Part shown: positions 1 through 57,695 of the stretch, in pieces
Layout: each line of letters opens with the position of its first letter
Numbering within the stretch: the stretch's first letter is position 1
DNA from: Glandiceps talaboti
Taxonomy: Eukaryota > Hemichordata > Enteropneusta > Spengelidae
Assembly (NCBI RefSeq): GCF_964340395.1
Contig: NC_135551.1
Coordinates: 2,223,501 to 2,287,500 of the forward strand
Reading direction: 5' to 3'
DNA: 64,000 bases
The notes under the pieces: generated by a model
The model's input: the letters and a program-made list of their open reading frames with translations, nothing else
Databases searched by the model: none
What the model was told of the DNA's origin: nothing
Translations under genes and position numbers: made by a program

Positions 1-1941
1 TTGCCACTATTTCTTTTGATATCTCACATTGCCACCATTTATTTTGATAACTCACATTGCCAATATTTTAATATCTCACATTGCCAATATTTATTTTGAT
101 ATCTCACATTGCCAGTATTTTAATTATTTTGATATCTCACATTGCCAATATTTATTTTGATATCTCACATTGCCACTATTTCTTTTGATATCTCACATTG
201 CTACTATTTCTTTTGATATCTCACATTGCCAATATTTATTTTGATAACTCACATTGCCAATATTTATTTTGATATCTCACATTGCCAGTATTTTTATTAT
301 TTTGATATCTCACATTGCCAATATTCATTTTGATAACTCAAGTTGCTAATATTTATTTTGATATCTCACATTGCCAGTATTTATATTGATATCTCACATT
401 GCCAGTATTTTTATTATTTTGATATCTCACAATGCCAACATTTATTTTGATATCTCACATTGCCAATATTTATATTGATATCTCACATTGCCAGTATTTT
501 TATTATTTTGATATCTCACATTGCCAATATTTATTTTTATATCTCACAATGCCAATATTTCTTTTGATATCTCACATTGCCAATATTTCTTTTGATATCT
601 CACATTGCCAATATTTATTTTGATATCTCACATTCCCAATATTTCTTTTCATATCTCACGTTGCCAATATTTCTTTTGATATCTCACATTGCCACTATTT
701 CTTTTGATATCTCAAATTGCCACTATTTTTTTTTATATCTCACATTGCCAATATTTATTTTGATATCTCACATTGCCAATATTTATTTTGATATCTCACA
801 TTGCCAATATTTATTTTGATATCTCACATTGCCAATATTTATTTTGATAGCTCACATTCCCAATATTTCTTTTGATATCTCACAATGCCACTATTTCTTT
901 TGATATCTCACATTGCCACCATTTATTTTGATATCTCACATTGCCAATATTTTAATTATTTTGATATCTCACAATGCCAATATTTATTTTGATATCTCAC
1001 ATTGCCACTATTTTTTTTGATATCTCACATTGCCACTATTTCTTTTGATATCTCACATTGCCAATATTTCTTTTGATATCTCACATTGCCAATATTTATT
1101 TTGATATCTCACAATGCCAATATTTATTTTGATATCTCACAATGCCAATATTTATTTTGATATCTCACATTGCCAATATTTATTTTGATATCTCACAATG
1201 CCAATATTTATTTTGATATCTCACAATGCCAATATTTATTTTGATATCTCACAATGCCAATATTTATTTTGATATCTCACATTGCCAATATTTATTTTGA
1301 TATCTCACATTGCCACTATTTATTTTGATATCTCACATTGCCAATATTTATTTTGATATCTCACAATGCCAATATTTATTTTGATATCTTACATTGCCAA
1401 TATTTATTTTGATATCTCACATTGCCAATATTTATTTTGATATCTCACATTGCCAACATTTATTTTGATATCTCACAACGCCAATATTTATTTTGATATC
1501 TCACATTGCCAATATTTATTTTGATATCTCACATTGCCAATATTTATTGATATCTCACAACGCCAATATTTATTTTGATATCTCACATTGCCAATATTTA
1601 TTTTGATATCTCACAATGCCAATATTTATTTTGATATCTCACATTCCCAATATTTATTTTGATATCTCACATTGCCACTATTTATTTTGATATCTCACAT
1701 TGCCAATATTTATTTTGATATCTCACATTGCCAATATTTATTTTGATATCTCACAATGCCAATATTTATTTTGATATCTCACAATGCCAATATTTATTTT
1801 GATATCTCCCATTGCCAATATTTGTTTTGATATCTCACATTGCCACTATTTATTTTGATATCTCACATTGCCAATATTTGTTTTGATATCTCACATTGCC
1901 ACTATTTATTTTGATATCTCACATTGCCAATATTTGTTTTG
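1..1941. repeat. 28-bp minisatellite in PPIL4 intron 9
   Basis: About 69 tandem copies of a 28-bp AT-rich unit built around GATATCTCACATTGCCAATA. Variants include a longer spacer (ATTTTTATTATTTT), ACAATGCC for ACATTGCC, and CACTATTT for CAATATTT. It runs off the left edge. The right edge lies 50 bp from the exon 9 donor of the PPIL4-type gene, so it fills the start of intron 9. Short open frames through it are repeat artefacts. Confidence 0.95.
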
Positions 1942-1991
1942 TATAGTGTACCATTAATATTTCTTAACATCAATGTATTCAGGACACTTAC

Positions 1992-33202
<31,211 letters not shown>

Positions 33203-34546
33203 CGTTGTTGGAAATGTATATCTAAATTTCAACACCTAAAACATAAAAGAAATAGCGTATACATGTACAATGTACCTATACAAATAGCTCACTCCACACG
33301 CATGGAGAGTGCCATGATGGAAAGACAAGGTCGTAACGATTTCATGACTGGACAGACGAACACAGATACAATATTGATCGATGCCCAACATTATAGGATA
33401 GTACATATCTTTGATGTAAACTATATGAAAATGGTTTAATAATTGGATAAAAAGTCGGAAAAGGTTGAGTATAGTTTGTAAAAAATATTTCAAATGACCA
33501 TTTCGGTGTGGGAAAGAGAATTCTCCCCCACATAACAATAGTTTAGTCTCTGAACTTAATTTCAAGAACATTTCTCGTGAGAGGTTCGAGCAATCATTAG
33601 ATGGCTTCATGGATGTATGGTATGTATAAAAATGTATGTAAAAATCTTGTTTTAGTGGAAAGGGTGGAAATCACGCGAAATTTTGGGCAAAATTTAGAGA
33701 GAATCAACCGAAGAGCTAACCCTTGACCTCACAGACGAATACGCACTTTGCAAATACATCCCATCAATACACGGAGGCCAGACATGTACTACGCGAGCAC
33801 CAGACATATGCGTTGCGAGTATCATCTGCAACTCCTGTGTCTGCTTCAGACATGAGCGTTACCAGTTCTGTTATTAGTCTATCAGCTAGCCCTCGGATCA
33901 ATCTGATTAAAATCCGATGTGGTGAAAGCGGCTAGATGTCCTTATTTACCTCTATTCATCGTGTTGTGACGTTTGTTTTGTTCGGAGTGATCGCCGCCTT
34001 CCCACGTTAAAACAAACGTTATAATAAGTTACAATAGCCTATTCTGAATATGAGAGTGTAATCTCACTCGTCAACATAAATAAACAGTTGATACAAACCA
34101 TTTCAATACAAAAAGCAAACATGAATTGACTTTCTAAAAGCACCACCGGATCAATTTCAAATAATTTACATGAATACAGTACGTTATTCTTAAATGAAAT
34201 TACGTCTCATTATCAAATACAAAATATGAACAGGCGATTTAAATCGACGGATATAAAATGGGACGACTTTTTCCTCAACAACAATAAATGTTACTGGAAA
34301 GTGTAGATAGTGTATAACAAACTGCCATGGAGTTACCGTACACTGGAAGATAGTCTTGCTAGCTAGACGTTCGGTCTTTCCTTCGATGCTATAAGCGAAC
34401 GAAGTTCGCAGTGAGGGCTCAATGTTCGGTCGTGTGTCGTATTTTATCGGAACTTCGGAACATCCGAGGTCTAGCAGATAGACTAACTGGAAGACAGAAT
34501 AAACCGGATAGCTTCAGACAAAAATACCCACACAATTCACAAATAC
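33203..34546. other. Divergent intergenic region, PPIL4 side
   Basis: Upstream flank of PPIL4 and presumably its promoter; no clear TATA box or CpG-rich core seen. It carries 'atcaatctgattaaaatccgatgtgg' near 33890, a sequence also present in reverse near 20080, so at least part is repeat-derived. No gene recognised. Confidence 0.5.
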
Positions 34547-34661
34547 TTGTTCACGATAACTAAGCAAATAGCTGAACTTGATAATTCACGGAAAGCAATG
34601 AATTCGCAATTGAACGTAGAAATCCCTCGAAGGAGAGTCTTGTCTCTAGACGAACAAAGCT

Positions 34662-35280
34662 ATGCCCCTCCTCACAATTCTGGCAGACAAAAACACGAAG
34701 TTCGAGAGCAACGAATCGAAGGATGTCAGTGTAAATAGAACGTGGGAAATGTTGGCTGTTTTAGCAGTGATAGCAAACTTATGTGTCGTATATATCCACT
34801 TATATTACCTTGAAAATTATTTTCTCAAGACAAGCTTCTTTGTCAATGTTAACAACATGTACTCAAGGTAAGATAGGAATTCTTTTCTTGTCAAATAAGA
34901 TATCCAAAGGTATATATTTTCAATACTTTCGCTGATTTTATTCTCCAAAGTTGTGGAGCGTTGTTTGTCTATACATAGAGTAACGTATCGCTGATCAAAA
35001 GACAACCAAAATTTATGTATGATTAATTTCTTTTTATCATTTCAACAGGGAATCGTGAAAAAATTGAAGAATTGAACAAATGGAAGACAGAACTTGAACA
35101 GAAACAGAGGGGAGTTTATGACAAACAAGACGGAGTAGAAGAGAAACTCAAAGATCATGAGAAAAGAAATTAAATACTTGACGGCACTCAACAACAGCTA
35201 CAAAACCCAAAAATGAACTCGTACAGAGAAAGAGATCTGAGATAAGAGAGAGACAACAGCTGCAGTCTTCAGGAAAACGA
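34662..35280 (+). pseudogene. Membrane-segment plus coiled-coil coding remnant
   Basis: From ATG 34662, 68 codons include a hydrophobic span (MLAVLAVIANLCVVYIHLYY) after a short polar head, then an apparent donor AG|GTAAGA at 34867/34868. After acceptor TTTCAACAG (35049), a coiled-coil-like frame reads NREKIEELNKWKTELEQKQR and continues GVYDKQDGVEEKLKDHEKRN, then stops. Similar charged helix text continues in other frames to about 35290 (ELVQRKRSEIRERQQLQ). The splice phases do not match: joining in phase gives a stop after three codons. It could be a 71-residue membrane protein, a decayed gene, or sequence with indel errors. No family is recognised. Confidence 0.35.
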
Positions 35281-35299
35281 CCTCATCAATTACTTTAGT

Positions 35300-37132
35300 C
35301 CGATGGGTATTGTTTCAAATGTTGTACTTGGTTTAATCATAGACACTTGGTGTAGGGTCTATGGTTTAATCCGGGTTCAGAACTACTTGTCAGCAATTAT
35401 TGTGTGGGCATATACTGTATTTGATACCGATATGTGTGAACAAATACACTTACACAGTATGTGGGTATACGTATATACTGTTATGTATATGAACACATAC
35501 ATACGGAATATATATATGCAAGTATAAGGATACATAATAGCCATGGTATGGTATGGCGCCCCAATTTGTTTGTACTTTATATTCTTGTTTTTATTCCAGT
35601 GGTTTACAATTATGTAATTACGTACGTATGTGTCATCGTTTGACTGTCAACTGCCACCTGTTGATACGTAGGCCATCTCATGACACCCAGATCTACATTT
35701 GATTCGTTTGTCTTTGTAACTAAAACAATAAACTGGAAATTTGGAGCCGTACACATTCTCTATGTACCAGTTGTAGTCGTCAAATTGAGAAACGGAAGAA
35801 TTTTAGCTATAGTAAATGCATGACACTAAACGAATTATCGAGAACTGTCACAATTTTTATACAGTGGTACAGCAAATAATGGAGAGGAATTGAAATATGA
35901 TGAATATATTTTCATTAAAAAGTTAAAAGTAAACGCCATGCCATATTTAGACTGGGTTTACTGTTGATGAAGCATTGCCAGACATTCGATCTAACGTTAC
36001 GATAGTAAACATTGTGTCAATATTGAAGGCAACAACATTACATATGTACACGTATGAATATCACTTTTCATAGGATAAATAGCTTTAGTACCCTTTCTGA
36101 GTTTCCTCACGTTGGTAAAAAAATCTAAAATATAACAAATAATCTATATATTTTGGATTTAGAGCATAAATTTGTAGGTCATCTATAAAGTATTATACAC
36201 TTGGGGTAATATTGTTGGACGAGTTTTAGCGCTCTTAGACGTAAATGACACGTATTCACGGTGGGACGAGATGGCCATGGGACGAATGGGTCATTGGACG
36301 ACTGTATGGGACGAGTTGCTTTAGGACGAGTTGGTTTTGAGACGAAGTAACCGCTTAGATTACAAGGTTAGATATGGCCCCATGATGAAAGCACGGTGCG
36401 ATGTTTACCCGCGGAACGACCCCTGTCTTGGTAGGCCATCCTTGTCTCTTGGTTCGACTAGCTCGGTGTATTGTATTGTGTAACTCGAATTACCTTTCAC
36501 TTCAAATATTACGTAAACATTTTTGATTACGAAAATTTTAACCATTTTTTTTGGCTCGTAAATAGGTAGCCATCTTTATCGATCCCATATTTCACGGGAA
36601 ATCATCGTCGCAAACCACGGCCTGTTTTACGGCAACGTTCTTCACGAACCTCCCACAGGTTGTAGTGGTAGAAATAATAACTCTGGTTTGCGAGAATGCG
36701 GGAAATGGACACGTACTTGTTTAGGATATTTTTAAGGGAAAAAATATTTGGGCGGCACACACCCCCCGTTTACCTTCCTTGATTGATCGAGCTTCATATT
36801 GCCTTATTGGTATTTTGAATTTTTGTTTTGCCATTATTTGATTTTTAGGTGGCGATTGCTGTGTCTGAAGTCAAATTTTCACTCGTAATTCAAACGTGTC
36901 ACTACACTGCCTTAGGATAAAATCAATCACTAATTAACAAGTACTTTGATCATTTTTAGCAAATATACCTTTGTTTGCTTGATGAAAAACGTGCTATAGC
37001 GCCAAGCGCGTGCGAATAGCATAATAGAAAAACGAAAACAGCTTAAAATGATTTCTTATCGCTAGAGGTCGCTCTATTAATTCAACGAGTACACGCAATG
37101 ACGCAATGACGTTAATTTGCATATGTGTACAG
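35300..37132. other. Intergenic region upstream of ACAT2
   Basis: No conserved gene. 36210-36350 contains five or six irregular copies of '(G)GGACGAG(T/A)TGG' in a stretch resembling the compound repeat at 31519. A weak inverted pair (CGCAAACCA../TGGTTTGCG) lies at 36611-36695. Confidence 0.45.
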
Positions 37133-37181
37133 CCTTTCTGCCGCTGCTGGCGCTACACTCACGCCAGCAGCGGCAGAAAGG
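37133..37181. promoter_or_regulatory. Perfect 20-bp GC-rich hairpin 78 bp upstream of the ACAT2 start
   Basis: Arms 37133-37152 and 37162-37181 (CTTTCTGCCGCTGCTGGCG and its exact complement plus one outer pair) around a 9-nt loop. The only strongly GC-rich spot in the region. If transcribed it would be a very stable 5'-UTR stem; otherwise it sits in the core promoter. An upstream ATG at 37123 opens a frame that passes over the ACAT2 start in a different frame. Confidence 0.8.
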
Positions 37182-37258
37182 GGGCAGGGACCAGACTCCG
37201 ATACACACAGAATTAACTATCTTCGGACATGCATATATGCAGTCAGTGATCATAAGAA

Positions 37259-52099
<14,841 letters not shown>

Positions 52100-52872
52100 T
52101 GTTACGAATCGAATCTCACGCAACATAAGCACACAGACAGCAACAACTAAAGACACCAAGATATTCTTGTTTTTGAGCTTGAGAATTATTTATCGCCACT
52201 AAATTATCACATACAACACAGTGAGGTTATAAAATGATACAGTTCAACTTAATATATCTTATACTAGTGTTCTTTGGACTCTACGCTGGTCTTAAACGGC
52301 GGCTGAACAGATGGTGTGTGTCGGAATGACGAAGTGACGTGTACAGAAATTGTCCGATACGTCTTTACGAATGTTAGAGTTCGCTATTCTCAAACTGTAC
52401 TGTTTTTCACACAAAAGCCTTTACCTGTGACGGCTATACATCCAACATGGAAACTTCTCGTTGCCAGTAGGTAGTAGTTATATCACGCTTATTTCAAAGG
52501 TGGGTGTGGAAATTTTGCACAGGTGAACAATGCACATTGAGTTCCGACGAAGAGCATGTACACGTGGATAGCTGAACACCGACGGACCATTACACGTCGA
52601 CCAAGCGTCACTGCTACCTTGCACACCGTTGTCCTGGCGAAGTCTGACTCTAGCCTTCTACACTAACATAAGACGTTGTTCTCTCTAATTAGTTTCCCAT
52701 TGTCCCAACATTAATATACTCTCTCGACCAATCAAAAGATCTAACGTCTCTTGAGTCATTATAATAATAGCGCATCCAGGTGGACGTCTACACAGTTGTA
52801 TGTTAATGAACTCAGAGTACAAAATAAACTACTTCAAATACATTAGTGATAATACTCAAGCTCTACGTAACA
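52100..52872 (-). repeat. 3' LTR of the Gmr1-like element
   Basis: 773 bp, preceded in element direction by the G-rich tract at 52873-52883. Confidence 0.95.
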
Positions 52873-52937
52873 CCTCCCCCACCAAAAGAAAATTTTGACA
52901 TGTCTTGGCAAAATTTTCAAAAGTACAGTTAAGTCAT

Positions 52938-55900
52938 TCAACATCGAGACAAACTGTCTGCAACAACATTATCTTTACCTCTAATGTGTTTGATTTGTAA
53001 GCTATATTCCTGTAACATTAAGCTCCAATTCAAAATTCTTCTGTTCTTATTTTTCATTCTGTTCAAAAATGTTAGCGGATTATGATCCGTATACACAGTT
53101 AAAGGGAAGGCACTACTTACATACACTTCGAAATGTTGTGTGGCTAAAACCAAAGCTAACAACTCTTTCTCAATTGTTGAATAATTCTTTTGATGAGAGT
53201 TAAACTTTTTCGAAAAGTAACAGACAGGATGTTCAATACCATCGTCATCCTGTTGTATTAGAACAGCACCGGCAGCGTTGTCACTGGCATCAATTACCAA
53301 AGCAAATGGCTTATGAAAGTCGGGTGCTTTGAGTATTGGCGAATGCTGGAGAATAGCTTTAAGGCTATCGAATGCTCTTTGACATAACGAATTCCAAACA
53401 AATTTCTTGTCTTTTTTCAACAAGTCAGTGAGTGGCGAAGCCACCTCAGCAAAATTCTTGCAAAATTTTCTATAATAGCCAGCCATCCCCAGAAAACGCA
53501 TTAGTGCTTTTTTACCAGTAGGGATTGGGTAGTTGACAATAGCCTCAACTTTGGCTTCTACTGGGGCAACACAGCCCTGCCCTACTTTGTAACTCAGATA
53601 TATGACCGTAGCCTGGCCAAACTCACTTTTTGACAGATTCACTGTCAGGTTAGCTTCAAGTAATCTCTGAAACAACTTTTCTAGTGCATTGAGATGGGCT
53701 TTCCACTCGTCATTAGCTGTGATAATATCATCAATATATGACCCACTACTTTCTAAACCTCGAATTGTTTTGTCAATTAATCTTTGAAAAGTAGCTGGCG
53801 AATTATTCATGCCAAACGGCATTACATTGTACTCGTACAAACCAGATGGTGTTACAAATGCGGATATTTCTCTAGCTCTGTCTGTTAATGGTACACCCCA
53901 GTAACCTTTCAGCAAATCGACTTTCGTAACATACTTTGTTTTACCAATCTTGTCAATACAATCATCCACCCTGGGTATAGGATACGAATCAGTTTTCGTG
54001 ACAGCATTCACCTTGCGAAAATCTGTACAGAACCTTATACTACCATCAGGCTTAGGTACCATTACACAAGGTGAGCTCCAACTACTTTGACTAGGTTGAA
54101 TTATATCATTCTCTAACATATACTGAACTTCCTTCTCCATTAGTTGGTTCTTAATAGGATTTAATCTATATGGATGCTGTTTAATTGGTTTGGCATCACC
54201 AACATCCACATCATGATGAACAACATTTGTTCGCCTGGGCACATCAGGAAATAGTTCTTTATATTTGAAAATTAGATCTTTCAATTCTTGTTTTTGGAGG
54301 GGTTCTAAATGACCCAACTTATCATCCAAATTATTCAAGATCTCTGAATTATTCAACTTTGGTCTTATGACATCAGACTTTCGTTTGAAATGTGGTTCAT
54401 CTGACCTTTCGGTATTCTCGTGACACGTGATATTCACTGGTTTTACAGTTTCCTTTTCCTTATGATATGGCTTTAACATATTCACATGGCATAGTTGCGT
54501 TGCCTTTTTACGATCTGGTGTTTTTACCACATAGTCAACATCATTTACTTTCTTTACTACTTCATAAGGACCATGAAACTTGGCTTGTAACGGATTACCT
54601 TGGATTGGGAATAACACTAATACCTGGTTACCTGGTTTAAACACTCTAGTTCTGGCCTTCTTATCATACCAGACTTTCATTCTTTTCTGAGATGTTTTCA
54701 AATTATTCTTAGCCATTTCGCAAGCTTGGTACAATCTGTCTTTGAACTTGGATACATAGTCTAGAAGGTTAAGAGTTGTATTACTATCCATCCACTGTTC
54801 TCTCATCAGTGACAAGGGCCCTCTTACTCTGTGACCAAATACTAACTCGAATGGGCTAAATCCAAGAGATTCCTGGACGGATTCTCTTGCAGCAAACAAC
54901 AGCAAGGGTATACCTTCATCCCAGTCCTTTTCATTCTCATAACAATACGTTTTTATCATGGTTTTCAAGGTGGAATGAAACCTTTCTAACACACCTTGCG
55001 ACTCGGGATGGTAAGCACTAGATTTGATCTGTTTTGCCCCCATTTGATAAATTACTTGCTGGAAAAGACCAGACATGAAGTTCGATCCCTGATCAGATTG
55101 TACCTCTTTGGGCAAACCGACAAAAGTGAAGAATTTAATCAATGCCTTAGATATGACTGGTGCTTTTATATTTCTCAGAGGGATTGCCTCAGGGAATCGG
55201 GTAGCTGCGCACATTATTGTTAATAAATACTGATTCCCCAATTTGGTTGTTGGTAAGGGCCCAACACAGTCGAGAATAACTCTACCAAAAGGTTCTTCAA
55301 AAGCTGGGATTGGCTGAAGAGGTGCCACTGGAGTCACAACATTTGGTTTACCGACAATTTGACAGGTGTGGCATGTTTTACAAAATTTTGACACATCTCG
55401 TCTCAAATCAGGCCAAAAGAAATGTCTCAAAACTTTGTCAACTGTTTTGTTTATTCCTAGATGTCCTCCCATTGGAACTTTGTGGGCATGATGAAGGATA
55501 TCACCCCTATACACCTTTGGTACAACAACTTGGTGTATTACAACCCAGTCTTCATTTGCAGGGGCTTCTAAAGGGCGCCATTTTCTCATTAACACCCCAT
55601 TATCAATATAGTATCCTACTGGAACTTTATCAAGTTCCTCTTCTACAAGGGCTTTGTCCCTCAGAGTCTTAATTTCAGGATCATTCTCTTGCTCAGAAAT
55701 TAGTTGTTTTCTTGATAAAGACAAATCCGATTTCATTTCATTTTTCTCATCACATTTGACCTCACGGTCATCCCTATGATTATCTACTTGACTACCAAAC
55801 GTCTCAGACAAATCAATGAGACTATCCTGTGAATTTTCTACCTCTAAGGTCTTTTTAGCCATTCCCCGAGTCATCACACAGGCGGGATATATATCTAAAC

Positions 55901-57560
55901 CATTTACCTGAACTTCATCGTTTTTCTCACAAGTGCTAGGCTTTTCAGTCATCTGGACACTTGACACAACTTTGCCCCCAGCTAAGTCATTGCCTAGCAA
56001 CAAAGAGACACCCTTAACAGGTAGGCTGGGCCTCAGTCCTACTTTCACAAGTCCTGTAACCAAATCTGATTTCAAGTATACATTATGCAGGGGTACACCA
56101 ACAAAGCTGCCCTCAATGCCCTGAGCTAAAACAGATTCACCAGTAGCAGACTCCTCACCAAACTCTAATGTATTTCCTAACAAAAGAGACTGAGTCGCTC
56201 CAGTATCACGAAGAATCTTAATAGACATGGGACTAGTGCTTTCCTTAAGAGAAACATAACCCTCTGATACAAATGGCAAAAATTCCTCACGCACAGAATC
56301 AGATACTTTCTCAATAGGTTCAGGAACATCAAATTTCATGTAATTATTCACAACAGGTGCTCTATCAAAAACACTCTTGTGTGAGTACACAAGAGCATTG
56401 GGCAACAATTCATTCTTTCTTTTTAACTTCCAACATTCGGCCATAATATGTCCTACTTTTTTACAATAATGGCAGGTTGGAGTTTTGGATTTGAATTTCT
56501 CTGTCTGGCCACCTCCAGCTGTGAACGGCCGATTACTACTTTTATTGTCTTTGAATGAAACTTTTGACTTTTCATCACCTTCTGAATCATAATTTTGACT
56601 CTCCTTATCTTTTCTTTTTTGTTTACTGAAACTCATTGTACCATAAAATTTTGACTTATGGGTCAATGCAAAATCATCAGCCAGCATCGCTGCCTGTGAC
56701 AAGGTTGTTACATCTTTCTCATCAAGATATGTTTTAACATCATCACGAACACACCTTTTGAATTCTTCAATCATTATGAGTTGTTTAAATTTACCGAAGT
56801 CATCGTTAACTTCCTTTGATTTGTACCATCTTTCAAAATAAACTTCTTTGTCATGAGCAAACTCAACATGCGTTTGATTATCCTGTTTACGCAAGCTCCT
56901 GAATTTTTGGCGATATGCTTCAGGGACAAGTTCATACGCCTTCAAAATGGCAGCTTTGACCTGGTCAAAATCAGCACATGCAGTTGCTGAGAGAGCAGAA
57001 TATGCCTGTTGGGCTTTACCCTTCAACACACTTTGAAGCATCAAAGGCCAATGTTGTTTAGGCCATTCTAGGTTTTCAGCAACTTTCTCAAAATGTTGAA
57101 AATATTTATCAACTTCTTGCTCATTGAAAGGTGGAACCATTCTAACTTCTCTACGAGGCACAAACGTGGTAGGGAATAACCCGGGTGAAACATTCAAAGG
57201 AGAATTTAGTCTAAGCCTTTCGAGCTCAAATTTCCTTTCTTTTTCTCTCTCTTCCATTTCTAGAACTTTCATTTCTCTTTCTCTTTCTTGGTCTAACCGT
57301 TTTAGTGCTAACTCCATTTCTAATCTTTTCAATTCCGTTTCGTCTGTGGGTTTTCCTACATAATGCTCTAACACTTCTGCACCAAAAACATCCTCGTCAA
57401 CAAAATATTCAACAATAATTTTCTTGAGTTCTAACTTAGTCATAGAGGCTTTAATGCCTTCAATCTGTAATTTGTTAACAACAGCTAGCAACTCAATTTT
57501 CTTTAGTTTCTCTAAAACCTGAGTGGTTGGAGTTGTTACGAATTGGTCTATGTCACTCAT
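52938..57560 (-). CDS. Gag-Pol polyprotein with integrase ahead of reverse transcriptase
   Basis: 1540 codons from the first ATG (57560; the frame is open 48 nt further upstream but without ATG). In order: coiled coil (about 72-120), gag, one CCHC knuckle (C363, C366, H371, C376), aspartic protease (DTGA at 452), integrase with an HHCC finger (H693, H700, C730, C733) and a DDE triad (D764, D823, E859, spacing 35), then reverse transcriptase (D1215; YIDD at 1275-1278) and RNase H (D1424, D1492, then DNVVADSLSR at the end). Gag and pol are one frame with no shift. Usual Ty3/gypsy elements place integrase last; here RNase H is the C-terminus, as in the Gmr1 clade. No chromodomain. All catalytic residues seen are intact. 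Confidence 0.95.
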   Translation of the reverse strand: MSDIDQFVTTPTTQVLEKLKKIELLAVVNKLQIEGIKASMTKLELKKIIVEYFVDEDVFGAEVLEHYVGKPTDETELKRLEMELALKRLDQEREREMKVLEMEEREKERKFELERLRLNSPLNVSPGLFPTTFVPRREVRMVPPFNEQEVDKYFQHFEKVAENLEWPKQHWPLMLQSVLKGKAQQAYSALSATACADFDQVKAAILKAYELVPEAYRQKFRSLRKQDNQTHVEFAHDKEVYFERWYKSKEVNDDFGKFKQLIMIEEFKRCVRDDVKTYLDEKDVTTLSQAAMLADDFALTHKSKFYGTMSFSKQKRKDKESQNYDSEGDEKSKVSFKDNKSSNRPFTAGGGQTEKFKSKTPTCHYCKKVGHIMAECWKLKRKNELLPNALVYSHKSVFDRAPVVNNYMKFDVPEPIEKVSDSVREEFLPFVSEGYVSLKESTSPMSIKILRDTGATQSLLLGNTLEFGEESATGESVLAQGIEGSFVGVPLHNVYLKSDLVTGLVKVGLRPSLPVKGVSLLLGNDLAGGKVVSSVQMTEKPSTCEKNDEVQVNGLDIYPACVMTRGMAKKTLEVENSQDSLIDLSETFGSQVDNHRDDREVKCDEKNEMKSDLSLSRKQLISEQENDPEIKTLRDKALVEEELDKVPVGYYIDNGVLMRKWRPLEAPANEDWVVIHQVVVPKVYRGDILHHAHKVPMGGHLGINKTVDKVLRHFFWPDLRRDVSKFCKTCHTCQIVGKPNVVTPVAPLQPIPAFEEPFGRVILDCVGPLPTTKLGNQYLLTIMCAATRFPEAIPLRNIKAPVISKALIKFFTFVGLPKEVQSDQGSNFMSGLFQQVIYQMGAKQIKSSAYHPESQGVLERFHSTLKTMIKTYCYENEKDWDEGIPLLLFAARESVQESLGFSPFELVFGHRVRGPLSLMREQWMDSNTTLNLLDYVSKFKDRLYQACEMAKNNLKTSQKRMKVWYDKKARTRVFKPGNQVLVLFPIQGNPLQAKFHGPYEVVKKVNDVDYVVKTPDRKKATQLCHVNMLKPYHKEKETVKPVNITCHENTERSDEPHFKRKSDVIRPKLNNSEILNNLDDKLGHLEPLQKQELKDLIFKYKELFPDVPRRTNVVHHDVDVGDAKPIKQHPYRLNPIKNQLMEKEVQYMLENDIIQPSQSSWSSPCVMVPKPDGSIRFCTDFRKVNAVTKTDSYPIPRVDDCIDKIGKTKYVTKVDLLKGYWGVPLTDRAREISAFVTPSGLYEYNVMPFGMNNSPATFQRLIDKTIRGLESSGSYIDDIITANDEWKAHLNALEKLFQRLLEANLTVNLSKSEFGQATVIYLSYKVGQGCVAPVEAKVEAIVNYPIPTGKKALMRFLGMAGYYRKFCKNFAEVASPLTDLLKKDKKFVWNSLCQRAFDSLKAILQHSPILKAPDFHKPFALVIDASDNAAGAVLIQQDDDGIEHPVCYFSKKFNSHQKNYSTIEKELLALVLATQHFEVYVSSAFPLTVYTDHNPLTFLNRMKNKNRRILNWSLMLQEYSLQIKHIRGKDNVVADSLSRC

Positions 57561-57695
57561 TGTTGCTGTCTGATATGATACGATTTTCCACAACGTAATA
57601 CTGAACAAATTCGGGACAATTTAGTTATAAATATATTAATTAACTGAACTAGTAATACTAGTAATTGCTCAATTTCCCGGACTGGCCCCCAATTA

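Noticed and set aside
33723-33935. A 70-codon Ser/Thr-rich frame upstream of PPIL4.
   Set aside because: Its end overlaps a dispersed sequence also seen near 20080 in reverse. No independent support.
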